Positions 24,612 to 33,071 of a DNA stretch of 64,000 bases are shown here, piece by piece. The notes below the pieces were generated by a model, which was not told the origin of the DNA, did no database searches, and was given only the letters and a program-made list of their open reading frames with translations. The position numbers and the translations under genes are program-made. The number at the start of each line of letters is the position of its first letter. Within the stretch, counting starts at the first letter, position 1. Source of the DNA: Bradyrhizobium sp. CB2312 (GTDB lineage: Bacteria; Pseudomonadota; Alphaproteobacteria; Rhizobiales; Xanthobacteraceae); the NCBI RefSeq assembly GCF_029714425.1, contig NZ_CP121668.1:4051501-4115500 (forward strand), given 5' to 3'.

Positions 24612-24897
24612 CGCTGACAAAACCCAAATTGAAACTTGGTGAGTGGCGAAGACCGGCAACCCAAGAACGCAGAACAAGCGGCGGCCGGGGATGTCCCGAA
24701 AACGTTACGTTTCCGCAAGGAATGGGACCAAAAAGAGGCCGTGAGCCGGAAAACGTAATTGTTCCAAGCCCGGCGGCTTCCCGGGACCGGGATCGGTGTG
24801 CCCAAAAAAAGCCCGCCCACGCCGAATTCGGCATGAGCGGGGTATCGAATTACGATGAGCCGTCCGAGGACGGCCCTGTGTTCATGCAACGAATCCG

Positions 24898-25089
24898 CTA
24901 GGGACGGGCGGCCTTCATCGAAGGCTGGATCGTCATGCGGTAGGCGATGAACGCGCTGCCATCGAAGGTCTCCACGACCTCGTCACAGGCGGGACAGCGG
25001 TACTCGCCCTTGTTGGCCGGCGGTGTCGACAGCTCCAATCGCCGAAAGCCGGCCCCGCACGCGGAACACGTCACGTCATTCTTTTTCAT
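24898..25089 (-). CDS. Small zinc-ribbon protein
   Basis: 63 aa. Two CxxC pairs, CSACG (8-12) and CPACD (32-36), spaced as in a zinc ribbon, with RRLELSTPPANKGEYRCPACDEVVETFDGSAFIAYRMTIQP. Such proteins are frequent in Bradyrhizobium; their role is unknown. It stands alone, about 115 bp beyond the racemase operon end. Confidence 0.75.
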   Translation of the reverse strand: MKKNDVTCSACGAGFRRLELSTPPANKGEYRCPACDEVVETFDGSAFIAYRMTIQPSMKAARP

Positions 25090-25203
25090 ATAGGCCCCGT
25101 AGAACTACTGGTGCGGCTTCCTAGCACGGGGTTGGCGCGAAAACACCGCGCTCTATGACAGAAACATAAAAGTTGATCGGGATTGCCGGTCGCGGGTTGA
25201 GGC

Positions 25204-25935
25204 TCACGGCTGGAACGGCGCGAACGGGCCGGAATAGGTCTTCGATCGCGGCGCGGCGTAGGGCCCGAGCCGCGACGTCTTCAGCCCGAGCCGCACCAAT
25301 CCTTCCGCCAGCGTGACCGCCGCGGCGACGCCGTCGATCACGGGCAGGCCATGCGCGGCGGCGAGTTCAGCGGCGAGGTCGGCCATGCCGGCACAGCCGA
25401 GCACGATGGCCTCGGCACGATCGGCGCGGATCGCGGCGGTGATCTCCGCGGAGATTTTTCCAAGCGCATCAGTGTTGCGCTCCTCGAGCGCGAGCACCGG
25501 CACCTCGGCGGCGCGGACGCGAGCGCAGCGCTCGGCGAGGCCGTATTTCCGCAAGTTGTGCTCGATCGGCACGATGGAGACACCGAGCGTCGTCACCACG
25601 GCAAAGCGCGCCGCGATCAGGCTCGCCATGTGGAAGCCGGCCTCGCCGATGCCGATCACTGGCGTCATCGCCGCGGCGCGTGCGGCATCTAAGCCGGTGT
25701 CGTCGAAGCAGGCGATGATGTGCGCATCGGCGCCATCGCGGTCGGCCTCGCGGATGCAGCCGAGCATGCCGGGCACCGCAAAGGCCTCGTCGTAAAAGCC
25801 TTCGATCGAGACCGGGCCCATGTTGGGCTGGCGCGCGTCGATCACGGTGCCGGGCAGCGCAACGCCGCGCGCGGCAGCAGCGATCTTCGCCGTCATCGAG
25901 GCGGTGGTGTTGGGATTGACGATGTGCAGCCGCAT
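25204..25935 (-). CDS. Asp/Glu/hydantoin racemase family protein
   Basis: 243 aa from ATG 25935 with GAAGGA upstream. The chain begins MRLHIVNPNTTASMT, the standard start of the hydantoin/allantoin racemase group. The two catalytic Cys of this cofactor-independent family are in AHIIACFDDTGLDAAR and IVLGCAGMADLA. It would racemise 5-substituted hydantoins or related acids. It is the last gene of an operon with a four-gene ABC importer, so its substrate is probably what that importer brings in. A short gap (11 bp) separates it from the permease gene. Confidence 0.85.
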   Translation of the reverse strand: MRLHIVNPNTTASMTAKIAAAARGVALPGTVIDARQPNMGPVSIEGFYDEAFAVPGMLGCIREADRDGADAHIIACFDDTGLDAARAAAMTPVIGIGEAGFHMASLIAARFAVVTTLGVSIVPIEHNLRKYGLAERCARVRAAEVPVLALEERNTDALGKISAEITAAIRADRAEAIVLGCAGMADLAAELAAAHGLPVIDGVAAAVTLAEGLVRLGLKTSRLGPYAAPRSKTYSGPFAPFQP

Positions 25936-25946
25936 CGCGATCCTTC

Positions 25947-26825
25947 TCAGACAAGTCCCTTGCCGGCGTCCGAGCCCTTGGCCGCCTGCCGCTTGTTGAG
26001 CATGTGGATGGTGCCGAGCGCAAGCGTGATCACCGCGAACGACACCGCCGAGATCACGGTGCCGAGCGCGTAGATGTCGGGCTTGGTCACGGTGGTGGTG
26101 AGGCCCTGCAGATCGAGCGGCAGCGTGTTCACCGGGCCGATCGCCTGGCTGGAGCGGGCGAGTTCGTCCCAGGACAGCGTGAAGCCGAACAGGCCGATGC
26201 CGATCACCGACGGCAGGATGATCGGCAGCACGACGTAGCGGAAGGTCTGCCACGGCGTCGCGCCGAGATCGCGCGCGGCTTCCTCGAGGCGCGGGTCGAA
26301 GCGGTTGAAGATCGCGAACATGATGAGCAGGCCGAATGGCAGCGTCCAGGTCAGGTGCGCGCCCAGGCCCGAGGTAAGCAGGCCCATCGAGGTTTCGAAA
26401 TTCTCGTTCCAATGCGCCTTGATCAGATCGTCGATGATGCGGAATTCCAGCGAGATGCCGAGTGAGGTGATGATCGAGGGCACGATGAGGCTTGCGATCG
26501 CCGAGTAGAACAGGATGCTCTGTGCCTTGAATTTCCTGCGGAACGCCGTGCCGGCGGCGACCGAGAGCACGACGGTGACGGCCATCACCACGAGGCCGAG
26601 CAGCAGCGAGCGGCGGAAGGCGGCGCCGAGATCGACGATGCCGGTCCCCTCGAACAGCTTTGCCAGCCAGAAGGTGGAGACGCCGTTCATCGGAAAGGTG
26701 AGTCCGCCCTGCGGCCCCTGGAACGACAGCACGTAGATCGCGATCATCGGGCCGTAGAGGAACAGCACATAGGCCGCGAAGAAGATCGCGAGCACGTAGA
26801 AGCTGCGCGGGCGTCCTTCCTTCAT
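25947..26825 (-). CDS. ABC transporter permease, PotC-like
   Basis: 292 aa with six predicted helices. The binding-protein-dependent transport signature EEAARDLGATPWQTFRYVVLPIILPSVIG (EAA loop, about 190-218) contacts the ATPase. Sequence type: spermidine/putrescine (PotC/PotI) permease. It forms the transporter with the adjoining permease, binding protein and ATPase genes, all on the minus strand with very short spacers. Confidence 0.88.
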   Translation of the reverse strand: MKEGRPRSFYVLAIFFAAYVLFLYGPMIAIYVLSFQGPQGGLTFPMNGVSTFWLAKLFEGTGIVDLGAAFRRSLLLGLVVMAVTVVLSVAAGTAFRRKFKAQSILFYSAIASLIVPSIITSLGISLEFRIIDDLIKAHWNENFETSMGLLTSGLGAHLTWTLPFGLLIMFAIFNRFDPRLEEAARDLGATPWQTFRYVVLPIILPSVIGIGLFGFTLSWDELARSSQAIGPVNTLPLDLQGLTTTVTKPDIYALGTVISAVSFAVITLALGTIHMLNKRQAAKGSDAGKGLV

Positions 26826-26828
26826 GCT

Positions 26829-27788
26829 CTAGAGCTCCTTCCTGATGTCGACGATGCGCGACATCATGGTGATGATCAGGAAAGTGATGGCGAGCAGGAT
26901 CACGGCGTTCGCCGCGGCCGCCGGGAATTGCAGTGCGTTCAGCCGCGTCTCGATGATCTTGCCGGCTGCCGCGATCTGCTGGCCGCCCATCACGCCGATG
27001 GTGATGAAGTCGCCCATCACGATGGTGATGACGAAGATCGAGCCGATCACGATGCCGGGTTTTGCCAGTGGAATGATGACGTTGACCAGCGTCTGTAATC
27101 CGGTGGCGCCGGCATCATAGGCGGCCTCGATCAGCGACTTGTCGATGCGGATCATCGAATTGAAGATCGGCACCACCATGAAAAAGGTGAAGAGGTGCAC
27201 CAAGGCCAGCACCACGGAGAATTCGGAGAACAGCAGCCATTCCACGGGCTGGTTGACCAGGCCGGTCTTCATCAGGCCGGAGTTGACGAGGCCGTTGCGT
27301 CCGAGCAGCGGGATCCAGGCGATCATGCGGATCACGTTGGAGGTCCAGAACGGGATCGTGCAGAGCAGCGACAATCCCATCTGCCAGGTCTTGGACTTGA
27401 CGTGGAAGGCGAGGAAGTAGGCGACCCAGAATCCGATGAAGAGCGTGATCGCCCACACCAGGAAGCACAGCTTGAGCGTCTTCAGATAGGTCTTGCCGAT
27501 GGTGCAGAGATCGGGGAGCTGCGCGATGCAGCCTTCGAACGTATCGGTGTAGCCGCGGACGGAGAAAGCCGGCAGGAGCTGGTATTCGTTGTAGTCCCAG
27601 AACGAGACGATGACGACGAAGACGAGCGGAATGAGGAAGAAGGCTAGAAACACCAGCATCATCGGCCCGGCCTGGAGCCAGGAGATGAAGGAGGGCGACA
27701 GGCGCGTCGGCTTCGCGGCGCGCGCTGTGCCCGACCCCGGGATCAAGCCCGGGGATGCCTGTTGCAGGACTTCTTCCGACATGTCCAT
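26829..27788 (-). CDS. ABC transporter permease, PotB-like
   Basis: 319 aa from ATG 27788; that codon overlaps the stop of the upstream binding-protein gene (TGATG), which suggests translational coupling. ATG 27782 is an alternative. Six or more helices, with the EAA loop as IEAAYDAGATGLQTLVNVIIPLAKPGIVIG. Family: PotB/PotH permeases of polyamine/opine-type importers. Only 3 bp separate it from the PotC-like gene. Confidence 0.88.
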   Translation of the reverse strand: MDMSEEVLQQASPGLIPGSGTARAAKPTRLSPSFISWLQAGPMMLVFLAFFLIPLVFVVIVSFWDYNEYQLLPAFSVRGYTDTFEGCIAQLPDLCTIGKTYLKTLKLCFLVWAITLFIGFWVAYFLAFHVKSKTWQMGLSLLCTIPFWTSNVIRMIAWIPLLGRNGLVNSGLMKTGLVNQPVEWLLFSEFSVVLALVHLFTFFMVVPIFNSMIRIDKSLIEAAYDAGATGLQTLVNVIIPLAKPGIVIGSIFVITIVMGDFITIGVMGGQQIAAAGKIIETRLNALQFPAAAANAVILLAITFLIITMMSRIVDIRKEL

Positions 27789-29074
27789 CACGCCGCGATG
27801 AACTCGTTCCACTTGCGGACCATGTAGTCGTTCTCGTCCATCACCGCGTTCCAGCACGCGACCGCGCCCATGCGGTCCTCGTAGGAGCCGCCGTCGCGCA
27901 CCGCGCCGGCCTTCTCGAGCAGCGAGCCGTCGGGCGCCTTGATGTCCTTCTCGGCCGGCTTGCCTTCCATCCAGTACGCCCACTCATAGGGCTCCATGTG
28001 GGCCTTCGCGGTGGAGAGCACGGCGGAGTAGTAGCCCTGGCGGTTGAGATAGGCGCCGGCATAGCCGGACAGGAACCAGTTCACGAACTCATAGGCCCAG
28101 TCGAGCTTCGCGCCCGACACGCCCTTCGACACGCAGAAGCCCGAAGCCCAGGAGCGATAGCCTTCCTTCAACGGCTGGAAGGTGCAGGCGATCCCCATCG
28201 AGCGCACCTTCGTCACCGCCGGCGACCACATCGATTGAATGACGGTCTCACCCGACGCCATCAGGTTGACGCTCTCGTTGAAATCCTTCCAGAACGCGCG
28301 GAACTGGCCGGCCTTCTTGGCCTCGGTCATCACCTTCATGGTGAGATCGATCTCTTCCTTGGTCATGTTGCCCTTGTCGGCATATTTGTATTTGCCGCTG
28401 GCTTCCACGACCATCGCGGCATCCATGATGCCGATCGAGGGGATGTTGAGGATCGAGGCCTTGCCCTTGAACTCGGGATTGAGCAGCTCGGACCACGAGC
28501 TGATCGGCCGCTTGATCAAATCGGGACGGATGCCGAGCGTGTCGGCGTTGTAGACGGTCGGGATCAGCGTGACGAATTCGGTCGCCGAGGTCGCGAACTT
28601 CTTGGAGTCCTTGCCTTCGAGATAGAGCACCTTCCAGGGCGCGGTGCCCTGGCCGCCGATCTTCTTGCCGCCGGGCGTCTCGCCCTTGGTGAAGACCGGG
28701 GTGATGTTGTCGAATTCCTTGATCTTCTTTGCGTCGAGCGCAAGGATGTTGCCCGACGGCACGATCTTCTTCAGCGAGAAATATTCAGTATCCAGCACGT
28801 CGAAGGAGTTCGGCTGGGTCATCACGCGCTTGGTGACGTCGTCGGTGGTCGCGGTGATGTATTCGATCTTGATGCCGGTGTCCTTCAGGCACTGCTTGGA
28901 GATGTCGTCGCCCTCGTTCACGGCGGTGCCGAGATAGCGCAGCACCTTCGGCTCGGCCGAGTGCACATAGGGAAAGCCGGTGATCACGCCGGAGCCGGCG
29001 GCAAGGCCGGCGAGACCGGCGGTGCCCTTGAGCAGCGAGCGGCGGCTAAAACCCTTCTTGGTCGTCTCGGTCAT
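27788..29074 (-). CDS. ABC transporter substrate-binding protein, PotD-like, Tat-exported
   Basis: 428 aa from ATG 29074 behind AGGAG. A twin-arginine signal, TKKGFSRRSLLKGTAGLAGLAAG, marks Tat export. The mature part resembles bacterial extracellular solute-binding proteins of the spermidine/putrescine class (SFDVLDTEYFSLKKIVPSGNIL, LIPTVYNADTLGIRPD, SSWSELLNPEFKGKASILN, NWFLSGYAGAYLNRQGYYSA). Fold identification does not fix the ligand. First committed gene after the ATPase in the operon order ATPase, binding protein, permease, permease, racemase. Confidence 0.88.
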   Translation of the reverse strand: MTETTKKGFSRRSLLKGTAGLAGLAAGSGVITGFPYVHSAEPKVLRYLGTAVNEGDDISKQCLKDTGIKIEYITATTDDVTKRVMTQPNSFDVLDTEYFSLKKIVPSGNILALDAKKIKEFDNITPVFTKGETPGGKKIGGQGTAPWKVLYLEGKDSKKFATSATEFVTLIPTVYNADTLGIRPDLIKRPISSWSELLNPEFKGKASILNIPSIGIMDAAMVVEASGKYKYADKGNMTKEEIDLTMKVMTEAKKAGQFRAFWKDFNESVNLMASGETVIQSMWSPAVTKVRSMGIACTFQPLKEGYRSWASGFCVSKGVSGAKLDWAYEFVNWFLSGYAGAYLNRQGYYSAVLSTAKAHMEPYEWAYWMEGKPAEKDIKAPDGSLLEKAGAVRDGGSYEDRMGAVACWNAVMDENDYMVRKWNEFIAA

Positions 29075-29116
29075 GTCAATCACTCCTCTGTTGCGCATTC
29101 CACTGATCGATCGGCG

Positions 29117-30103
29117 CTATTGCAGGCGCTGCGCCTTGGCGGGATCCCAGGTGGCCAGCACGCGATCGCCCGGACGGAACGGGTGAACGTCGAAGGTGGC
29201 TTCCGGAACGTGGGAGAACAGGGCGGTGCCGTCGTCGAGCGTAAGCGAGACGGCGATGTAGGAGCCCTGGTACTCGGTCTGGGTCAGCAGCGCCGGCGCG
29301 CCGAACGCGCCGTCGGCAAACGGCATGATGCCGAGCTGATCGGCGCGCACGGCGATGAGGTTGCCGGCGTCGCTGAGGACGTTGTGGCCGCCGATGAAGC
29401 GCGCCACGAATTCGGTGCGGGGATGATGGAAGATGTCGCGGGCCGAACCCTGCTGCTCGATCCTGCCGTGGTTCATCACCACGATGTGGTCGGCGAGCGC
29501 CATCGCCTCTTCCTGGCCGTGGGTGACCTGGATGAAGCTGATGCCGAGCTCGCGCTGGAGGCGCTTGAGTTCGCCGCGCATCTTGACCCGCAGGAACGGG
29601 TCGAGCGCTGACAGCGGCTCGTCGAGCAGCAGGATCTGCGGCTCGGTGATCAGCGCGCGGGCGAGAGCGACGCGCTGCTGCTGGCCGCCGGAGAGCTGCG
29701 CCGGCAGCCGGCCGGCATAGGGGCTCATGGCCACGAGCTCGAGGAGCTCGCCGGCGCGCTTGTGCCGTGTCGCGCGATCGACGCCGCGCATTTTCAGGGC
29801 AAACGCCACGTTGTCGAGCACGGTCAGGTGCGGAAACAGCGCGTAGGACTGGAACATCATCGCCGTGCCGCGCTTGGCCGGCTCCAGATCGGTGACGTTC
29901 TGTGAGCCCAGAATGATGTCGCCTTCGCTGACCGCCTCATGGCCCGCGATCATGCGCAAGGTCGAGGTCTTGCCGCAGCCGGAGGGGCCGAGCAGGCAGC
30001 AATAGGTGCCCGCCGGGATCTTCAGGTTGACGTTGTCGACCGCCAGCGTCGTGTCATAGCGCTTGGTGACGGCGACGAGTTCGAGAGCGGCGGGAGTGGC
30101 CAT
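29117..30103 (-). CDS. ABC transporter ATP-binding protein, PotA-like
   Basis: 328 aa. Walker A GPSGCGKT (about 39-46), Q-loop MMFQSYALFPHLTVLDN, signature LSGGQQQRVALARAL, Walker B ILLLDEPLSALD, H-loop VTHGQEEA, and a C-terminal TOBE domain (from about residue 240) as in polyamine importers. Energises import from the inner face of the membrane. It is the promoter-proximal gene of the operon, divergent from the GntR regulator. Confidence 0.92.
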   Translation of the reverse strand: MATPAALELVAVTKRYDTTLAVDNVNLKIPAGTYCCLLGPSGCGKTSTLRMIAGHEAVSEGDIILGSQNVTDLEPAKRGTAMMFQSYALFPHLTVLDNVAFALKMRGVDRATRHKRAGELLELVAMSPYAGRLPAQLSGGQQQRVALARALITEPQILLLDEPLSALDPFLRVKMRGELKRLQRELGISFIQVTHGQEEAMALADHIVVMNHGRIEQQGSARDIFHHPRTEFVARFIGGHNVLSDAGNLIAVRADQLGIMPFADGAFGAPALLTQTEYQGSYIAVSLTLDDGTALFSHVPEATFDVHPFRPGDRVLATWDPAKAQRLQ

Positions 30104-30359
30104 GGCGTGTCCAAGGGGAGGGGCGATGCTGGGCCTCTCTCCGCAAGGTCCGTGCCAACAGGTTTCGGTCCGCCGATTCCCAGAAACAGTGCTGCGGAGT
30201 CAGATCGTTAGATCGAATCCGGAGCATCCGAGCTGCCCGGCGCGCGCGCAGACACCTGCACACAAAACGGGCGCAGATTGTATAAAGTTTCGCCTGTGAT
30301 TGGATACAGCTCGTCGACTAACATTCGGCCCGATATTCGCCGATCGAGCCTTCAAACCC

Positions 30360-31067
30360 ATGGCCGCCAAGACCCGCCAAAAATCCGATGCGCCAGACGC
30401 GAGCGATCGCGTCAGCCGGATCAGGGAAGGCGTGACCGCCGCGATCCTCGAGCACCGACTGCTGCCAGGCACGAAGCTCGGCGAGGACGAGATCGGCGAG
30501 ATCTACGGCGCGAGCCGCACGCTGGTGCGCACCGCGCTGCAACAGCTCGCACATGAGGGCATCGTCAACATCGAGAAGAACCGCGGCGCCTTCGTCGCGC
30601 GCCCGACGCCGGCGGATGCCCGCGAAGTGTTCGAGGCGCGCCGCCTGATCGAAACCACCATCGTCGATCACGCCATCGGTGTGGCATCGCCGGCCTGGCT
30701 CGACCGCCTTCAGCAACATCTCACGGAAGAGCGCCAGGCCGAGCTGCGCGGCGACGCGCGCGCGTCCGTCCGCCTCTCCGGCGAGTTTCACCGGCTCATT
30801 GCCGAGATGAGCGGCCACAGCATCTATCTCGGCTTCCTCAAGGAGCTGATTGCGCGCTCATCGCTCATCATCCTGCTTTATCGCCGCCACGACACGCCGG
30901 CCTGCGGCACCGATCATCACGCCGGCATCGTCGCTGCGATCCGCAAGCGCGACCGGGAGGCCGCGCGGGCGCAGATGCTGTCGCATCTGCGAGAGATCGA
31001 GGCCGAGCTGTTCCTGAAGGATCCCGCCGCCGACGAGCTGCGGCTCGCGGACGTGCTGGGCGCGTGA
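30360..31067 (+). CDS. GntR family regulator with FCD domain
   Basis: 235 aa from ATG 30360; longer reading from a TTG at 30300 is possible. The N-terminal winged helix (VSRIREGVTAAILEHRLLPGTKLGEDEIGEIYGASRTLVRTALQQLAHEGIVNIEKNRGAFVARPT) and the helical FCD ligand domain (from about residue 95, with the metal-site histidines in FHRLI and HHAGIVAAI) place it in the FadR/VanR subfamily. Divergent from the ABC/racemase operon, so the probable repressor of it. Upstream, ATTGTATA (30277) and ATTGGATA (30299) are spaced 22 bp, a weak candidate site. Confidence 0.88.
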   Translation: MAAKTRQKSDAPDASDRVSRIREGVTAAILEHRLLPGTKLGEDEIGEIYGASRTLVRTALQQLAHEGIVNIEKNRGAFVARPTPADAREVFEARRLIETTIVDHAIGVASPAWLDRLQQHLTEERQAELRGDARASVRLSGEFHRLIAEMSGHSIYLGFLKELIARSSLIILLYRRHDTPACGTDHHAGIVAAIRKRDREAARAQMLSHLREIEAELFLKDPAADELRLADVLGA

Positions 31068-31277
31068 GTGGCGCGCGAAGTCTGACGTCACCCGCCACCC
31101 GTTTGATTCAATTGCGGTTGACCGCGCCGATCCCCCATCAACGGAGATGGCAGGGCTGCATCCTGCCGCCCGGGTAGTAAGTTGACGGAAGATAAACGTC
31201 GGGGTCAACTGGCGACCAGACGTCGCGTGCCTGCCATCACCCCTCGCGTAGCCCTAGACCTCAGTGGAAAGCTGGAT

Positions 31278-32633
31278 ATGTCGGGTTTGAGGATGTCGGC
31301 CAAAGTTTTCGCATTCGCTGCATGGCTTGCCGGCACTGCCATGGGGCTCGGCGGCCCCTCGTCAGCAGCGGCCGAGGACTCCGCGGTGCTGTTCCGCAAT
31401 GTCCGGATCTTTGACGGTAAGGCCAGCGCGCTTTCGGTGCCATCCAGCGTTCTCGTCAGGAACGGAGCCATCGAGAAGATTTCGACGGGAGACGTTTCGG
31501 GCGCCGCACAAATCATCGACGGCGGTGGGCGCGTGCTGATGCCGGGGCTGATCGACGCGCATTGGCACGCGATGCTGGTGCGTCCGACGCCGATGGCCGC
31601 GCTCGCGGGCGACATTGGCTACAACAATCTGGTTGCCGCGAGCGAAGCGACGGCGACGCTGATGCGCGGCTTCACCACCATTCGCGACATGGGCGGGCCG
31701 AGCTTCGGCCTCAAGCAGGCCATCGACGAGGATCTCGTCGCAGGTCCGCGCATCTATCCGTCCGGCGCCATCATTACCATCACCGGCGGTCACGGCGACT
31801 TTCGCCAGCTGTCCGATCTACCGCGCACGATCGGCGGCATGCTCAGTCGCATGGAGCAGATCGGCGGCAGCATGGTCGCCGATAGTCCCGATGAGGTGCG
31901 TGTGAGGGCGCGCGAGCAGCTGATGCAGGGCGCTTCCCAGGTCAAGCTCACCGCGGGCGGCGGCGTCGCGTCGCCATTCAGCCCGCTCGACGTCTCCACC
32001 TTCACCGAGCCCGAACTGCGCGCGGCGGTCGAAGCCGCCGACAATTGGGGCACTTACGTGGCGACGCACGCCTACACGTCGGTCGCGATCCAGCGCTCGA
32101 TCGCGGCCGGCGTAAAATGCATCGAGCACGGTCATCTCATGGACGAGGCGAGCGCGAAGCTGATCGCGGAGAAGGGCATCTGGCTCAGCACGCAGCCGTT
32201 CCTGGATATCTCCGGCGCCGCCGCGCTCGGGCCTTCGGAACAGGACAAGATGCGGCAGGTGGTTGCCGGCACAGACCGGGTCTACGCGCTGGCGAAGAAG
32301 TACAAGATCAAGACCGCGTTCGGCACCGATGTCCTGTTCTCGCAGGCGCTGGCGGAGAAGCAGGGCGCGATGCTCGCTGCGCTGACGCGCTGGTACACGC
32401 CCGCCGAAGCGCTGGCCATGGCGACGTCGGCGAACGCAGAGCTGCTGAGCCTGTCGGGCCTGCGCAATCCCTATCCCGGCAAGCTCGGCGTGGTGGAGGA
32501 GGGGGCGCTTGCCGACCTCCTGCTCGTCGACGGCAATCCCCTCGACAACATCGCCCTCGTCGAAGATCCCGCGAAGAATTTCGTCGTGATCATGAAGGGC
32601 GGCAGGATCTACAAGAACAGTCTTGCACATTGA
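31278..32633 (+). CDS. Exported amidohydrolase (imidazolonepropionase/Xaa-Pro dipeptidase-like)
   Basis: 451 aa from ATG 31278, where a signal peptide begins (KVFAFAAWLAGTAMGLGGPSSAAAE). Amidohydrolase-superfamily metal ligands are in order: HxH in PGLIDAHWHAML, the bridging Lys in QVKLTAGGG, His in YVATHAYTS, His in CIEHGHLMD, and Asp in AFGTDVLF. C-terminal AVEEGALADLLL-type strand closes the composite beta domain. Such exported members hydrolyse small peptides or cyclic amides. Its position beside the hydantoin-racemase/importer locus and GntR gene suggests a linked pathway, but that is inference. Confidence 0.85.
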   Translation: MSGLRMSAKVFAFAAWLAGTAMGLGGPSSAAAEDSAVLFRNVRIFDGKASALSVPSSVLVRNGAIEKISTGDVSGAAQIIDGGGRVLMPGLIDAHWHAMLVRPTPMAALAGDIGYNNLVAASEATATLMRGFTTIRDMGGPSFGLKQAIDEDLVAGPRIYPSGAIITITGGHGDFRQLSDLPRTIGGMLSRMEQIGGSMVADSPDEVRVRAREQLMQGASQVKLTAGGGVASPFSPLDVSTFTEPELRAAVEAADNWGTYVATHAYTSVAIQRSIAAGVKCIEHGHLMDEASAKLIAEKGIWLSTQPFLDISGAAALGPSEQDKMRQVVAGTDRVYALAKKYKIKTAFGTDVLFSQALAEKQGAMLAALTRWYTPAEALAMATSANAELLSLSGLRNPYPGKLGVVEEGALADLLLVDGNPLDNIALVEDPAKNFVVIMKGGRIYKNSLAH

Positions 32634-32675
32634 CGCGCATGGCGCGTCGCGCGGCTTTGCGACATTGGAACGCTT

Positions 32676-32939
32676 CTAGTTGCGATCGTCAGATGCCGGC
32701 TTCTTGCGCGGCGAGGCGGGTGCAATCTCCGGGATCGCAGGCGGCCTTGCAGGACTTGTCACAATTTCGGGCCGGTCATCGGATGCGTGGCTTCTAAGCG
32801 TCTCCAGAACCAGGAAGAATTTCTCGGCTAGCATTGAGTCAAGCTCGCTGACGCGTTCATCTCGCTTTCGAGAACGACGAGATTCGCTGTCAATTCGATC
32901 ACTTACTGCACGCTTCAGCAATTTAATTCGCAACGCCAA
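32676..32939 (-). CDS. Small hypothetical protein
   Basis: 87 aa, basic and polar: an N-terminal helix (LLKRAVSDRIDSESRRSRKRDERVSELDSMLAEKFFLVLETLRSH) then a Pro-rich tail. The pattern RVSELDSMLAEKFFLVLETLRSHASDD resembles short Bradyrhizobium hypotheticals. There is no strong ribosome site, so start and reality are uncertain. Confidence 0.45.
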   Translation of the reverse strand: MALRIKLLKRAVSDRIDSESRRSRKRDERVSELDSMLAEKFFLVLETLRSHASDDRPEIVTSPARPPAIPEIAPASPRKKPASDDRN

Positions 32940-33071
32940 ACCGAATTATCACAGTCCGCGCCTGATTTCTGCGCCCGCAGGGGCGTGTGGACGATGATGC
33001 ATTGCGACGTAACGTTACTATTCCTCGCGGGCCCGACCGGCTATATGCTGGCCGCCTGTCATCGAACTGTC

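Noticed and set aside
27755..29611. 618-codon plus-strand frame across the binding-protein and ATPase genes
   Set aside because: Antisense to the PotD-like and PotA-like genes; His/Arg/Leu-rich, no recognisable domain. High GC creates such long antisense frames.
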